Origin: Acidobacteria subdivision 2 bacterium RH1 MAG20
GTDB lineage: Bacteria; Acidobacteriota; Terriglobia; Terriglobales; Acidobacteriaceae
Assembly (NCBI GenBank): GCA_002197545.1
Contig: NFUO01000753.1
Coordinates: 1 to 36,048 of the forward strand
DNA: 36,048 bases
Reading direction: 5' to 3'
Shown here: piece after piece, positions 17,083 to 24,998 of the stretch
How positions within the stretch are numbered: position 1 is the first letter of the stretch
Layout of the letters: each line of letters starts with the position of its first letter
Notes under the pieces: model-generated
The model's database searches: none
What the model was told of the DNA's origin: nothing
Seen by the model: the letters and a program-made list of their open reading frames with translations, nothing else
Translations under genes and position numbers: made by a program

Positions 17083-17277
17083 ATGCCCTTTTACTGGACA
17101 GCCTCCATCGGCTTTTTTCTCGGTTTTGCCTTTGGAGTAGGCTGCGCCCTGGCAGTCATGTACTCCATCTACATGGGCGGCTACCGGGCCGCCATCCGGG
17201 ATTCTCAGCTGGCCACTCCACCAGATCGTTACCGTAAAGCTCTCGAAAAGCTCTTACCTCACAACCCAGAAAACTGA
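17083..17277 (+). CDS. Single-pass membrane microprotein, unknown function
   Basis: 64 aa. An N-terminal hydrophobic, Gly-rich helix (about 5-31, WTASIGFFLGFAFGVGCALA and beyond) is followed by a polar tail with RYRKALEKLLPHN. I do not recognise the family. The frame stays open upstream to about 16915, but that part is antisense to the M20 gene; the ATG at 17083 with the promoter-like boxes just ahead is a better start. It is divergent from the M20 gene and convergent with dcp, with a hairpin between. The sharp change from membrane helix to charged tail and the good promoter argue that it is real. Confidence 0.6.
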   Translation: MPFYWTASIGFFLGFAFGVGCALAVMYSIYMGGYRAAIRDSQLATPPDRYRKALEKLLPHNPEN

Positions 17278-17283
17278 AGCGAT

Positions 17284-17310
17284 GGAACGTCGCACATCTG
17301 CGATAGTTCC
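17284..17310. terminator. Hairpin between convergent genes
   Basis: GGAAC (17284-17288) with GTTCC (17306-17310) and TCGCA (17290-17294) with TGCGA (17299-17303) form a 10-bp stem with a small internal loop and a 4-nt CATC loop. It lies between the ends of the microprotein gene and dcp. Confidence 0.5.
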
Positions 17311-17330
17311 ACCGCCTCCGTCAAAAACAA

Positions 17331-19499
17331 TTATTTAGAGCTGCCGGAAGGCTCCAGACCACGCTCTTTCAGCATCGGTTCAACGTTAGGCTCTTTGCCC
17401 AGCCACGCCGCATACATCCTTGCAAGGTCCTCAGTATTGCCCCGCGAAAGCACCATCTGGCGAAAGCGGTCGCCGTTAGCCCGGGTCAAACCGCCGTTGT
17501 CCTCGAACCACTGGTACGCATCATCGTCCAGCATTTCACTCCACAGATAAGCGTAGTATCCCGCCGCATAGCCATTGCCCCAGATGTGCATAAAATAGCT
17601 GGAACGGTAGCGCGCCGGAACATAGCTGATCAAGAGATGCGTCCTCTCCAGCGCCTCTTTTTCAAAGACATCGGGGTTCTGCAATGGCGCATCGGCAGGC
17701 AACGTATGCCACTGCATGTCAAGCTGCGCCGCAGCCAGCAGTTCGGTAAAGATATAGCCTTGATTGAATTTTTCCGCCTTCTTGACCTTCGCGGCCAGTT
17801 CCGGCGGCATCGGCGCGCCTGTCTTGTAATGCTTCGCAAAGTGATTGAACACCGCCGGATAGCTGGCCCAGTGCTCATTGAACTGTGAGGGAAACTCCAC
17901 AAAATCACGCGGCACCGAAGTACCGGAGAGGCTCGGATATTCCGTATCGGCAAACATGCCGTGCAACGCATGTCCAAACTCATGGAACATCGTCGTCACG
18001 TCGGTAAAGCTGATCAGCGCCGGTTCGCCCGCCGCAGGCTTGGTAAAGTTGGCGACGTTGTAGACCACAGGTAGCGTGCCCAGCAGCTTCGACTGCCCCA
18101 TGAAGACATCCATCCACGCGCCACCGTTCTTGTTGTCACGCTTGAAGTAGTCGCAATAAAATAGCGCCAGCGGCTTGCCGTTAGCGTCGAACACTTCGAA
18201 TACGCGCACATCCGGGTTGTATACGGGAATGTCCTTGCGCTCCTTGAATGTCAACCCATAAAGCTGGTTCGCAGCGTAGAACACGCCATTTTGCAGCACA
18301 TTGTTCAACTCGAAATATGGCTTGACCTGCGCTTCATCCAAGTCATACCGCGCCTTGCGTACCTGCTCGGCATAGAAGTCCCAGTCCCACGGCTGCAACG
18401 CAAAGCCGTCCTTCTGTACATCGATCACAGCCTGAATGTCCTTCGCTTCACTGGCAGCTTTCGCCGTAGTCGCAGGCACCAGTGCATTCATAAATTTCAA
18501 TGCGGCCTCGGGTGTCTTGGCCATCTGGTCAACCAGCTCCCACGCCGCGTAATTCGGATAGCCAAGCAGCTTCGCCTTCTCGGCGCGAACCTGTGCCAGC
18601 CGCGAGATGGTCGCGCGCGTATCGTCCGCGCCGCCGCGTTCCGCCCGATTCCACGAGTCCTCGAACAGCGCCTGACGCGTATCGCGATTGCTCAGCGAAG
18701 CAAGGTCCGGCTGTTGCGTCGTGTTCTGCAGAGGAATCACCCAGCCGTCTTTCTTGCGCTCCTTCGCCGCCTCCGCTGCCCCAGCAATCTGCGCGTCACT
18801 AAACCCCGCCAGCGCGGCCTTGTCCGTTGTGACATAAGCAGCATCCTTGGTTGCAGCAAGCAGTTTTGTGATGAAGTCATTGGAAAGTGTCGACTCCTCT
18901 TCATTCAGCTTCTTCAGCTTTGTCTTGTCCGAATCTGAAAGATTTGCACCGGCATGCACAAATTTCTTGTAGTAGAAATCCACCAGCCGCAGCGACTCAG
19001 GATCGAGTTTGAGCGAGGCACGCTCTTTGTAAATTGTCTCGACACGCTTGAACAGCTTCGAATCCAGATAGATGGCATCGTCATGTGCTGCCAGCCTGGG
19101 AGCTTCAATCTCCTGCACCTTCTGCAGTGTTGGACCGATGTTCGCGCCTGTAATTCCGTTGAACACCATCATCACGCGATCGAACAACTGACCTGTCTTC
19201 TCCATCGCAACCAGGGTGTTCTCAAATGTAGGCGCAACGGAATTGTCCGCAATCTTCTTCATCTCCTCAAGCTGCTGGACCATGCCGACCTCAATCGCAG
19301 GCTGATAATCGCTGTCTTTGATCTTGTCGAACGGCGGAGCCTGAAACGGCAATGTGCTGGCCGCATAAAACGGATTGGATGGCCCAAAGGGCGCCTCGGC
19401 AGCCAGCGCAGGCGCAACACCGGAACTCCATGCAATGGCACTAGCGGTCAGAATAGCCATCCTTAGCGACGCGGTCTTGCGCGGACGAATTGTATTCAT
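17331..19499 (-). CDS. dcp: Secreted M3-family peptidyl-dipeptidase (Dcp-like)
   Basis: Zinc peptidase of 722 aa that removes dipeptides from C-termini of oligopeptides. The M3 site HEFGH is at 506-510 (MFHEFGHALHGMF), followed by the family sequence TSVPRDFVEFPSQFNEHW with the third zinc ligand region, and the substrate-binding SYFMHIWGNGYAAGYYAYLWSE near the C-terminus (this last one given by its key residues H-W-G-Y-Y). The N-terminus is a signal peptide (about 1-33, ending APALAAEA), so the enzyme acts in the periplasm or outside, unlike cytosolic OpdA. It is a single gene with its own start and lies downstream of arsR on the same strand. Confidence 0.93.
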   Translation of the reverse strand: MNTIRPRKTASLRMAILTASAIAWSSGVAPALAAEAPFGPSNPFYAASTLPFQAPPFDKIKDSDYQPAIEVGMVQQLEEMKKIADNSVAPTFENTLVAMEKTGQLFDRVMMVFNGITGANIGPTLQKVQEIEAPRLAAHDDAIYLDSKLFKRVETIYKERASLKLDPESLRLVDFYYKKFVHAGANLSDSDKTKLKKLNEEESTLSNDFITKLLAATKDAAYVTTDKAALAGFSDAQIAGAAEAAKERKKDGWVIPLQNTTQQPDLASLSNRDTRQALFEDSWNRAERGGADDTRATISRLAQVRAEKAKLLGYPNYAAWELVDQMAKTPEAALKFMNALVPATTAKAASEAKDIQAVIDVQKDGFALQPWDWDFYAEQVRKARYDLDEAQVKPYFELNNVLQNGVFYAANQLYGLTFKERKDIPVYNPDVRVFEVFDANGKPLALFYCDYFKRDNKNGGAWMDVFMGQSKLLGTLPVVYNVANFTKPAAGEPALISFTDVTTMFHEFGHALHGMFADTEYPSLSGTSVPRDFVEFPSQFNEHWASYPAVFNHFAKHYKTGAPMPPELAAKVKKAEKFNQGYIFTELLAAAQLDMQWHTLPADAPLQNPDVFEKEALERTHLLISYVPARYRSSYFMHIWGNGYAAGYYAYLWSEMLDDDAYQWFEDNGGLTRANGDRFRQMVLSRGNTEDLARMYAAWLGKEPNVEPMLKERGLEPSGSSK

Positions 19500-19614
19500 T
19501 GCCGGTCATTTCCTCACTCTTCGATTGTAGGGGACACCCCCTCCTGGTGGCTGCTTGTTTTTCAATGAACAAACAATATGAGCATGGCACAAGGGATGAT
19601 TTGCAATGGCAGTA

Positions 19615-20031
19615 TCAAATATCGTGTGGGGCAACTGGCGCGATGGAGACAGGTAGCGGTGCACCCTGAAGTGCAACGAACTTCGCCGGGCTGCAGCACG
19701 CCTTTGCAAGCCGCGCTCGATCTAATTGCATGGCCCGCTCTTCTTTCAGCCAGCCAAGCGTCTGCTGAAGCACCTGCGCAGCGCCGATATGAGGCGGCAT
19801 GACAATCCTGTAATGCATCCATTTGCCTTCACGCCGGGCGGCAACGATTCCGGCGCGACGCAGGTAAGCCAGATGCCGGGAGATCTTTGGCTGGGGATGC
19901 CCAAGAACTTCGACCAGATAGCAAACACAGATCTCCTGATTGCCCATCAGGTTCAGCAGACGAAGCCGGGTATTGTCGCCCAGCGCCTGAAAGAAGAGTT
20001 CGATATTGAAGATTGCTTGTTTTGCCGCCAT
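19615..20031 (-). CDS. arsR: ArsR-family arsenic-responsive repressor
   Basis: 138-aa winged-helix repressor. The domain spans about 8-95 ([18 protein letters not shown], then [20 protein letters not shown]). Cys35 and Cys37 in EICVCYL match the As(III)-binding pair on helix 3 of E. coli-type ArsR, and a C-terminal Cys112-Cys113 could add ligands. It is divergent from arsM, so it probably represses both directions until arsenite binds. The ATG at 20031 has no Shine-Dalgarno sequence, but a TATAAT-type -10 box (20043-20038) ends 6 nt before it, so the message is probably leaderless. Confidence 0.92.
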   Translation of the reverse strand: MAAKQAIFNIELFFQALGDNTRLRLLNLMGNQEICVCYLVEVLGHPQPKISRHLAYLRRAGIVAARREGKWMHYRIVMPPHIGAAQVLQQTLGWLKEERAMQLDRARLAKACCSPAKFVALQGAPLPVSIAPVAPHDI

Positions 20032-20037
20032 AATAAA

Positions 20038-20078
20038 ATTATATATGCATTGACGAATGTATGCCTTGGAGATATAAT
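20038..20078. promoter_or_regulatory. Divergent arsR/arsM promoters with an imperfect dyad
   Basis: For arsM (plus): TTGACG (20050-20055), a 17-nt spacer and a perfect TATAAT (20073-20078). For arsR (minus): TATAAT at 20043-20038. Between them TATGCATT-GACG-AATGTATG (about 20044-20063) is an imperfect inverted repeat covering the arsM -35 box and lying just upstream of the arsR -10 box, a good place for ArsR to block both promoters. Confidence 0.7.
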
Positions 20079-20109
20079 CGTCTTAGCGAATATATTTTGG
20101 GAGGCGATT

Positions 20110-20988
20110 ATGTCAGAACAAGTATTGGATTCAGTGCGGGCGAAGTATGCAGCGGTTGCAGAGAGCAGCCTGTCCACCGAACATGCGGGCGTAAAGGCCG
20201 TCGCGGAGGCCTTTGGGTACAGCGCCGAAGAGTTGACCTCCATTCCATCGGAGGCAAACATGGGTCTCTCCTGCGGAAACCCAACCGCTACTGCATTCCT
20301 GAAGCCCGGAGAAGTCGTAGTCGACCTAGGCTCTGGTGGAGGCCTCGATGTCTTCCTCGCGTCGAAGAAGGTAGGGCCGACGGGACGGGCAATCGGAATC
20401 GATATGACCCCGGCCATGATCGAGCGGGCACAATCGAATGCAAAGGCCGGAGGCTATGAGAATGTCGAGTTTCATCTTGCGACCATCGACTTGCTCCCTC
20501 TCGCGGACGCCTCGGTCGATTGCGTCATCAGCAACTGCGTCCTGAACCTTGCTCCCGATAAGCCCGCCGTCTTTCGTGAGATTGCGCGCGTTCTCAAGCC
20601 CGGCGGACGACTGGCGGTGAGCGATATCGCATTGAAGGCCGAACTACCGCAGGAACTTGCTCAAAGTCTCGCCGCCTATGTCGGCTGTATCGCCGGAGCC
20701 ATTTCTATCGAAGACTATAGCGAAGGTCTCCTCGCTGCGGGCTTCGAGCACGTTGAAATTGTGGACAGCGGAGCCGATCTGAACGCCTACGCCAAGGTGG
20801 AAAACCAGTCTGGTTGCTGCTCCCCCGCAATGGCGGCAGATAACGGCCTAACCGTACTGTCGGATGCCTGTTGCACTCCGGCCCCCGCAGCAAGCCTCCA
20901 CGAAGAACTTACTTCCCTGCTCGCTCAGTACGACGTAAACGCGGCAGCGGCCAGCGTAAAAGTCTACGCAATCAAGCCGCGTTCATAA
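20110..20988 (+). CDS. arsM: Arsenite S-adenosylmethionine methyltransferase
   Basis: Methylates As(III) to mono-, di- and trimethylated arsenicals in the cytoplasm. The 292-aa protein has the SAM site [20 protein letters not shown] and three arsenic-binding cysteines in the family positions: Cys55 ([10 protein letters not shown]), Cys143 ([10 protein letters not shown]) and Cys193 (YVGCIAGA). The C-terminal part carries two extra Cys-Cys pairs (SGCCSPA and DACCTPA), as in several ArsM proteins, which may gather arsenic. The ATG 20110 follows GGGAGG (20099-20104). Upstream is a near-consensus promoter. arsC follows after 32 nt, so they form an operon. Confidence 0.95.
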   Translation: MSEQVLDSVRAKYAAVAESSLSTEHAGVKAVAEAFGYSAEELTSIPSEANMGLSCGNPTATAFLKPGEVVVDLGSGGGLDVFLASKKVGPTGRAIGIDMTPAMIERAQSNAKAGGYENVEFHLATIDLLPLADASVDCVISNCVLNLAPDKPAVFREIARVLKPGGRLAVSDIALKAELPQELAQSLAAYVGCIAGAISIEDYSEGLLAAGFEHVEIVDSGADLNAYAKVENQSGCCSPAMAADNGLTVLSDACCTPAPAASLHEELTSLLAQYDVNAAAASVKVYAIKPRS

Positions 20989-21020
20989 CTCATGTCCGAT
21001 ACCTGAAAGGATATGTCGAA

Positions 21021-21512
21021 ATGACAGCGCATTATAACGTGATGTTTCTTTGCACCGGAAACTCTGCCCGCTCGATCATGGCAGAGGCGATCATGAACCG
21101 TAAGGGATCGCCCACCTTCACCGCATACAGTGCGGGAAGTCATCCAGCAGGAATCGTTCGGCTCGAGGCAATCAGGCAACTTCAATCTGCCGGTCTGAGC
21201 ACAGAAGGGCTTCGCAGCAAATCGTGGGACGAATTTTCTACCCCTGACGCGCCTCGCTTAAACTTTGTCTTCACCGTCTGCGACAACGCTGCAAACGAAG
21301 TATGTCCGCTGTGGCCGGGCCAACCGATGACGGCGCATTGGGGAATACCCGACCCTGCCGCCGTCGAAGGTTCGCCTGAAGAAATTGCCCGAGCATACAG
21401 CCAGGCGTTCGCGGCGCTCGATCGAAGAATCAGCCTGTTTTTATCTCTCCCGTCCCACACGTTGGGCACGCTCTCTCTGCAGAAAGAAATCGACGCCATC
21501 GGACAGATGTAA
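21021..21512 (+). CDS. arsC: Arsenate reductase, low-molecular-weight tyrosine-phosphatase type
   Basis: Reduces arsenate to arsenite, the substrate of ArsM. 163 aa. The P-loop CTGNSARS begins at Cys11; Cys87 and Cys95 (VCDNAANEVCPLWPG) are the second and third redox cysteines expected in this thioredoxin-linked family, and WGIPDPAAVEG carries the general-acid Asp. ATG 21021 has AAAGGA (21006-21011) 9 nt upstream. Second gene of arsM-arsC. No arsenite efflux pump (ArsB or Acr3) is in the window, so detoxification here would rely on volatile or methylated products unless a pump is elsewhere. Confidence 0.93.
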   Translation: MTAHYNVMFLCTGNSARSIMAEAIMNRKGSPTFTAYSAGSHPAGIVRLEAIRQLQSAGLSTEGLRSKSWDEFSTPDAPRLNFVFTVCDNAANEVCPLWPGQPMTAHWGIPDPAAVEGSPEEIARAYSQAFAALDRRISLFLSLPSHTLGTLSLQKEIDAIGQM

Positions 21513-21527
21513 CGCACTTCAAGTTAT

Positions 21528-22787
21528 TTACGCTTTTGCGGATTTCAACACCTGGCGTAGCTCGCGGCCCACAATGGCATCTTCGCCTGGCAGCATCATC
21601 CATGTGCTGACACCGATCGTGTTCTCATCGGCACTTGCAAGGACGATCGATGGATTCATTGCCTCCAGCTTCGCCGCAACCTCTTTGGGCGTAATGCCGA
21701 CTACTGTCGGATCGTAGGTCAACATCAATATCGGGACGTGGTTCGCTATCGGCTCTGTCACCCTCGTTGATTTCAACGTGGGAATATCTTTGACCATATG
21801 CAGCACAACATCCTCGCGCTGCATAAACTCCTGCTCCATCCCTTCATCGGTCTGTTCAAGTACCCAATCGACGGCCGCAACCATACCGATGATCTGTTCT
21901 TTAGCCACCTTCATCCCACGTCCAACGCACTGATTAGGGTTATTATTGACAGCCGCAAGATCAATCAACTTCTTCTTGCCGAGCAGGAGTCCGGCATTCT
22001 GCGGTCCGCGAATCCCTTTGCCGCCACTAAAGCAGACCAGGTCAAAACCCATGCCAGTGTACTTCCACAGATTTTCGACGGGAGGCATATCGGCCGCCGC
22101 ATCGATATGACACGGGACATTGTGCTGATGCGCAACCTCCAGCCAGTCCTCTCGCCCAATCTCTCCCCCGGTAGCGGCGTTGAAGAAGTTCGTCATTACC
22201 GTATTCGGGGTAAAGGCACGCTTGTAGTCGTCCAGCGTCACAACTTCGATAATCTTTATGCCGCAGAGATACATCGCATGGTCATATTCATAGCGATGGG
22301 CCTTCTGAACGATGACTTCATTTTTAGGAAATTCACTGCTGCCGATCTTCTCCGGGATATCCAGCGGCGTACAGTGATTGGCATCCTGCACACAGGCAGC
22401 GGTCGCAAGCGTCAGTGCCGACGAAGCACCACAGCTTACCAGCGCCCCCTCGCAGCGAAGCTTTTTGGCAATGTACTCTCCTGCATTCGTCTGCAATTCC
22501 ATCAGGTGTACGGGATGCAGTGCCGCCTCCGCAACGGCGCGCTGCACCTGGAGCGGCATCACGGCAGCCGTCAGATAGGTGAAGGTCCCCTTCGCATTGA
22601 TGATCTTCCTGACCTTCAACTTGGTGTAGTAATCCTCATGGGAGCTGTTGGCCTTGGTGGCCGTCTCGCCAAAGGCCTCAGCCGTCCCACCCAGCATGGG
22701 AAGCGCACCGAGCGCTGCCATGACTGTTGGAGTTTGCTGGAGGAACCGCCTTCTCGTCAATAAATCGTTAGTCTCGGAACCGGACAT
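21528..22787 (-). CDS. Tat-exported SelA/DgaE-like PLP-dependent enzyme
   Basis: 419 aa. The N-terminus has a twin-arginine signal (TRRRFLQ at 11-17, then a hydrophobic stretch to about 40). The rest is a fold-type I PLP domain of the selenocysteine-synthase-like family: VRKIINAKGTFTYLTAAVM, a CGASSALTLATAACV phosphate-cup region, HIDAAADMPP with the PLP-ring Asp, and FSGGKGIRGPQNAG with the Schiff-base Lys257. Relatives include D-glucosaminate-6-phosphate ammonia-lyase and related beta-eliminating lyases; real SelA is ruled out by the Tat signal. The Tat route fits an enzyme that folds with its cofactor before export. Substrate unknown. GAAGG precedes the ATG. It ends 15 nt from arsC, convergent. 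Confidence 0.85.
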   Translation of the reverse strand: MSGSETNDLLTRRRFLQQTPTVMAALGALPMLGGTAEAFGETATKANSSHEDYYTKLKVRKIINAKGTFTYLTAAVMPLQVQRAVAEAALHPVHLMELQTNAGEYIAKKLRCEGALVSCGASSALTLATAACVQDANHCTPLDIPEKIGSSEFPKNEVIVQKAHRYEYDHAMYLCGIKIIEVVTLDDYKRAFTPNTVMTNFFNAATGGEIGREDWLEVAHQHNVPCHIDAAADMPPVENLWKYTGMGFDLVCFSGGKGIRGPQNAGLLLGKKKLIDLAAVNNNPNQCVGRGMKVAKEQIIGMVAAVDWVLEQTDEGMEQEFMQREDVVLHMVKDIPTLKSTRVTEPIANHVPILMLTYDPTVVGITPKEVAAKLEAMNPSIVLASADENTIGVSTWMMLPGEDAIVGRELRQVLKSAKA

Positions 22788-22821
22788 AGTTAACCTTCAT
22801 ACGGGAGAATTTGACCCCTCC

Positions 22822-22851
22822 GTTATGCTGCTTCCAACCACTCGTTGTCAA
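22822..22851 (-). promoter_or_regulatory. Candidate promoter of the Tat-exported PLP enzyme
   Basis: Minus strand TTGACA (22851-22846), 18-nt spacer, CATAAC (22827-22822). The -35 box is perfect and the -10 box weak. A start near 22815 would leave about 28 nt before the ATG, including its Shine-Dalgarno sequence. Confidence 0.45.
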
Positions 22852-22972
22852 CCTTGATTCAAGATCACATACTAAAGGCGCTGGATTCAGGCTTGATCCA
22901 TTATCGCCTGGTAAACCAGTAAACTTTTCTTTCTGTTTGCAGCGACAGCAAAAACCGTAAATTACAGCCGCT

Positions 22973-23548
22973 CTATCCTCTGGTCGCCAACAGCGCCTTC
23001 AGCTCCCTCACCTCGATCGACAGCGACCGTACCAGCTCCAGAATCTCCCCCCGCTGGGCATCATCGGAACTCGGCTTCATCCCTTCGACATAGAACGTGC
23101 CATTCGGCTCAAGCACACACTTCTCCACCTCGGAGTAGTCATCGAGTCCCTGCTTATGGATGACGGACTTCAGTTCCAGATCTGTCAACGCCTCTTTCTT
23201 CATCGCTGCTTCATCCACCACGCCGTGCCGTATTAAAACCGTCTCTGTACCCTCAACCGCTTTATTCACCTGGGGCAGACGGTACAGCACCAATGTCAAC
23301 AGCCAGTTGATCGCCAGCAGCGCAAACGCACCGATAATGCCGCCAGTCACCGAATTGTCGTCCCCGATCATCGCATTCTGCACTGTGTTCGACAGGCTCA
23401 GCAGAACCACGAGGTCAAACGGGTTCAACTGCGCCAGTTCGCGCTTCCCAAACAGCCGCAAAAACCCGATCAGGAACAAATAGACGATCATGGGTCGCAG
23501 CAGCTTCTCCAAAATCGGCAAGTGGAGATGAAACATGCTCTCAATCAA
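22973..23548 (-). CDS. DUF421 (YetF-like) membrane protein
   Basis: 191-aa inner-membrane protein. Three hydrophobic helices (about 16-34, 42-60, 66-88) carry the family sequence YLFLIGFLRLFGKRELAQL, NPFDLVVLLSLSNTVQNAMIG and the Asn-rich turn; the cytosolic C-terminal part (about 95-170) is the conserved DUF421 alpha/beta domain with VLIRHGVV and LTDLELKSVIHKQGL. The last residues (ILELVRSLSIEVRELKALL) form a short amphipathic helix, perhaps a coiled coil. The function of the family is poorly known; some members are tied to spore or stress physiology. Stands alone, 88 nt from galE. Confidence 0.88.
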   Translation of the reverse strand: MIESMFHLHLPILEKLLRPMIVYLFLIGFLRLFGKRELAQLNPFDLVVLLSLSNTVQNAMIGDDNSVTGGIIGAFALLAINWLLTLVLYRLPQVNKAVEGTETVLIRHGVVDEAAMKKEALTDLELKSVIHKQGLDDYSEVEKCVLEPNGTFYVEGMKPSSDDAQRGEILELVRSLSIEVRELKALLATRG

Positions 23549-23636
23549 GGTGCGCTCCTTCTAACTAACTAAGACATCGATTTACTACGTCAAAACTGCA
23601 CTTGCCATACAAGAGTCACGTCGTGCACCCCTGTTT

Positions 23637-24605
23637 TTAGGAATAGCGCCGCTGATGCCACTCCCAGGCGCTGGCAATAATCTTGTCCAATTCAGCGAAT
23701 TGAGGCTTCCAGCCCAGTTCTGCTTTGATCTTCTCGGAACTCGCCACCAGCACCACCGGATCCCCCACCCGTCGCTCACATTCCTCAACAGGAATGGGCT
23801 TTCCCGTCCCCCGCCGCACCGATTCAATCACCTCCAGCACGGTAAACCCCTGCCCATTTCCAATGTTGTAAATCAACCGGGTCTTATCCTTAAGTGCTTC
23901 CAACGCAAGTAGATGCGCTTCAGCCAAGTCGCGCACATAAATATAGTCCCGAATACACGTTCCATCCTTCGTCGGATAGTCCCGCCCAAAGATCTTGATG
24001 CTCTCCCGCCGCCCCAGTGCCACATCCAGAATCAGCGGAATCAGGTGCGATTCCGGCTCATGGGCCTCTCCGTAGCCCTCAATCGCCCCGGCGACATTGA
24101 AGTAGCGCAGACTCGCGTACCTGAAGCCATGAATAAGGTTCATCCAGCGAAGCATGTGTTCCACCTGTAGCTTGCTCTCCCCATAAGCGTTGGTAGGCTG
24201 TAACTTAGCATCTTCGAGAATCGGCGTCGTCTCCGGCTCTCCGTAGCAGGCAGCAGTCGAACTGAAGACCAGTCGATCATGCCCGGTCGCCAGCATGGCC
24301 TCCAGCAGAGTCAGGGTCGAAGCCGTATTATTCCGAAAATAAATCTCCGGCTTCGTCATACTCTCCCCCGCCTCGATCAAGGCTGCGAAATGCATCACCC
24401 CATCAAAACGTCCCGCTTTCAGCGTCTTTTCCACCAGCACCCGGTCCGCGAGATCGCCCAACACAAATTCCGCCCCGTCGGCCACCGCGGCTCGCTTGCT
24501 GTGACAGAGGTTATCGAACACCGTCACGGAATGTCCCTTAGCCAGCAACAACCTGGCCATCGTACCGCCGATATATCCTGCCCCACCTGTCACCAAAATT
24601 TTCAT
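23637..24605 (-). CDS. galE: UDP-glucose 4-epimerase
   Basis: Interconverts UDP-glucose and UDP-galactose with bound NAD+. 322 aa, an extended SDR: the Rossmann motif GGAGYIGG starts at residue 7, SSTAACYGE holds the catalytic Ser/Thr, and YGESK holds Tyr141 and Lys145; DGTCIRDYIYVRDLAEAH is the family-specific sequence. The frame is open 45 codons further upstream, but ATG 24605 gives the normal GalE N-terminus (MKILVTGG) and has AAGGAG 7-8 nt ahead. No other galactose or cell-wall genes are adjacent, so it probably serves exopolysaccharide or LPS precursor supply. Confidence 0.95.
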   Translation of the reverse strand: MKILVTGGAGYIGGTMARLLLAKGHSVTVFDNLCHSKRAAVADGAEFVLGDLADRVLVEKTLKAGRFDGVMHFAALIEAGESMTKPEIYFRNNTASTLTLLEAMLATGHDRLVFSSTAACYGEPETTPILEDAKLQPTNAYGESKLQVEHMLRWMNLIHGFRYASLRYFNVAGAIEGYGEAHEPESHLIPLILDVALGRRESIKIFGRDYPTKDGTCIRDYIYVRDLAEAHLLALEALKDKTRLIYNIGNGQGFTVLEVIESVRRGTGKPIPVEECERRVGDPVVLVASSEKIKAELGWKPQFAELDKIIASAWEWHQRRYS

Positions 24606-24998
24606 GGCATTGCTCCTTTTTTTCCTCTTCTTGGATACCACAAAAGTACCAGTGTCAATCACATAGCGTTCCGGCACTATACTTGCAGTATGTAGTTTTG
24701 CAGAGCTCCGGCACGTGAACAACAAGAAGTCACTCCCCAAAGCACAGGGCCTGCTACAACCTTTTTCTTCTCTTTTCTCGTCTGTCTTATATGGAATCAG
24801 CGCGGCGCAGCGGTAGCAGCACCTCCGTTTCCATTGTCCAATAAGTTCCTCGAGTAGATCGGCGCAGTTCGATCACTCGACAGCCCTCCCGCAGCATGCG
24901 CGGAGTTTATTTTTCCGTTGCACCAGTTCTGGTACTGTCGCCGGAATCGGATTCATCCTCCCCACCTCCTCGGAGGTTTTTCGAAGGATTTCATTTTT
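24606..24998. other. 393-bp divergent intergenic region between galE and the TonB-family gene
   Basis: No gene is convincing here. Two hairpins stand out: TCGAGTAGATCG (24850-24861) with CGATCACTCGA (24870-24880), 11 pairs with one bulged A, and ACCTC-CTCG-GAGGT (24964-24977) followed by TTTTTC, which looks like a small intrinsic terminator or attenuator only about 20 nt before the tonB-like ATG. On the minus strand TTGACA (24658-24653) with TATCCA 15 nt on is a weak galE promoter candidate. Confidence 0.45.

Noticed and set aside
18291..18938. Plus-strand frame of 215 codons
   Set aside because: Fully antisense to the dcp gene, with Arg/Leu-rich shadow composition.
24606..24740. 45-codon N-terminal extension of GalE
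   Set aside because: The Rossmann motif must be near the N-terminus; ATG 24605 has a good AAGGAG, while the extension contains a likely promoter region.
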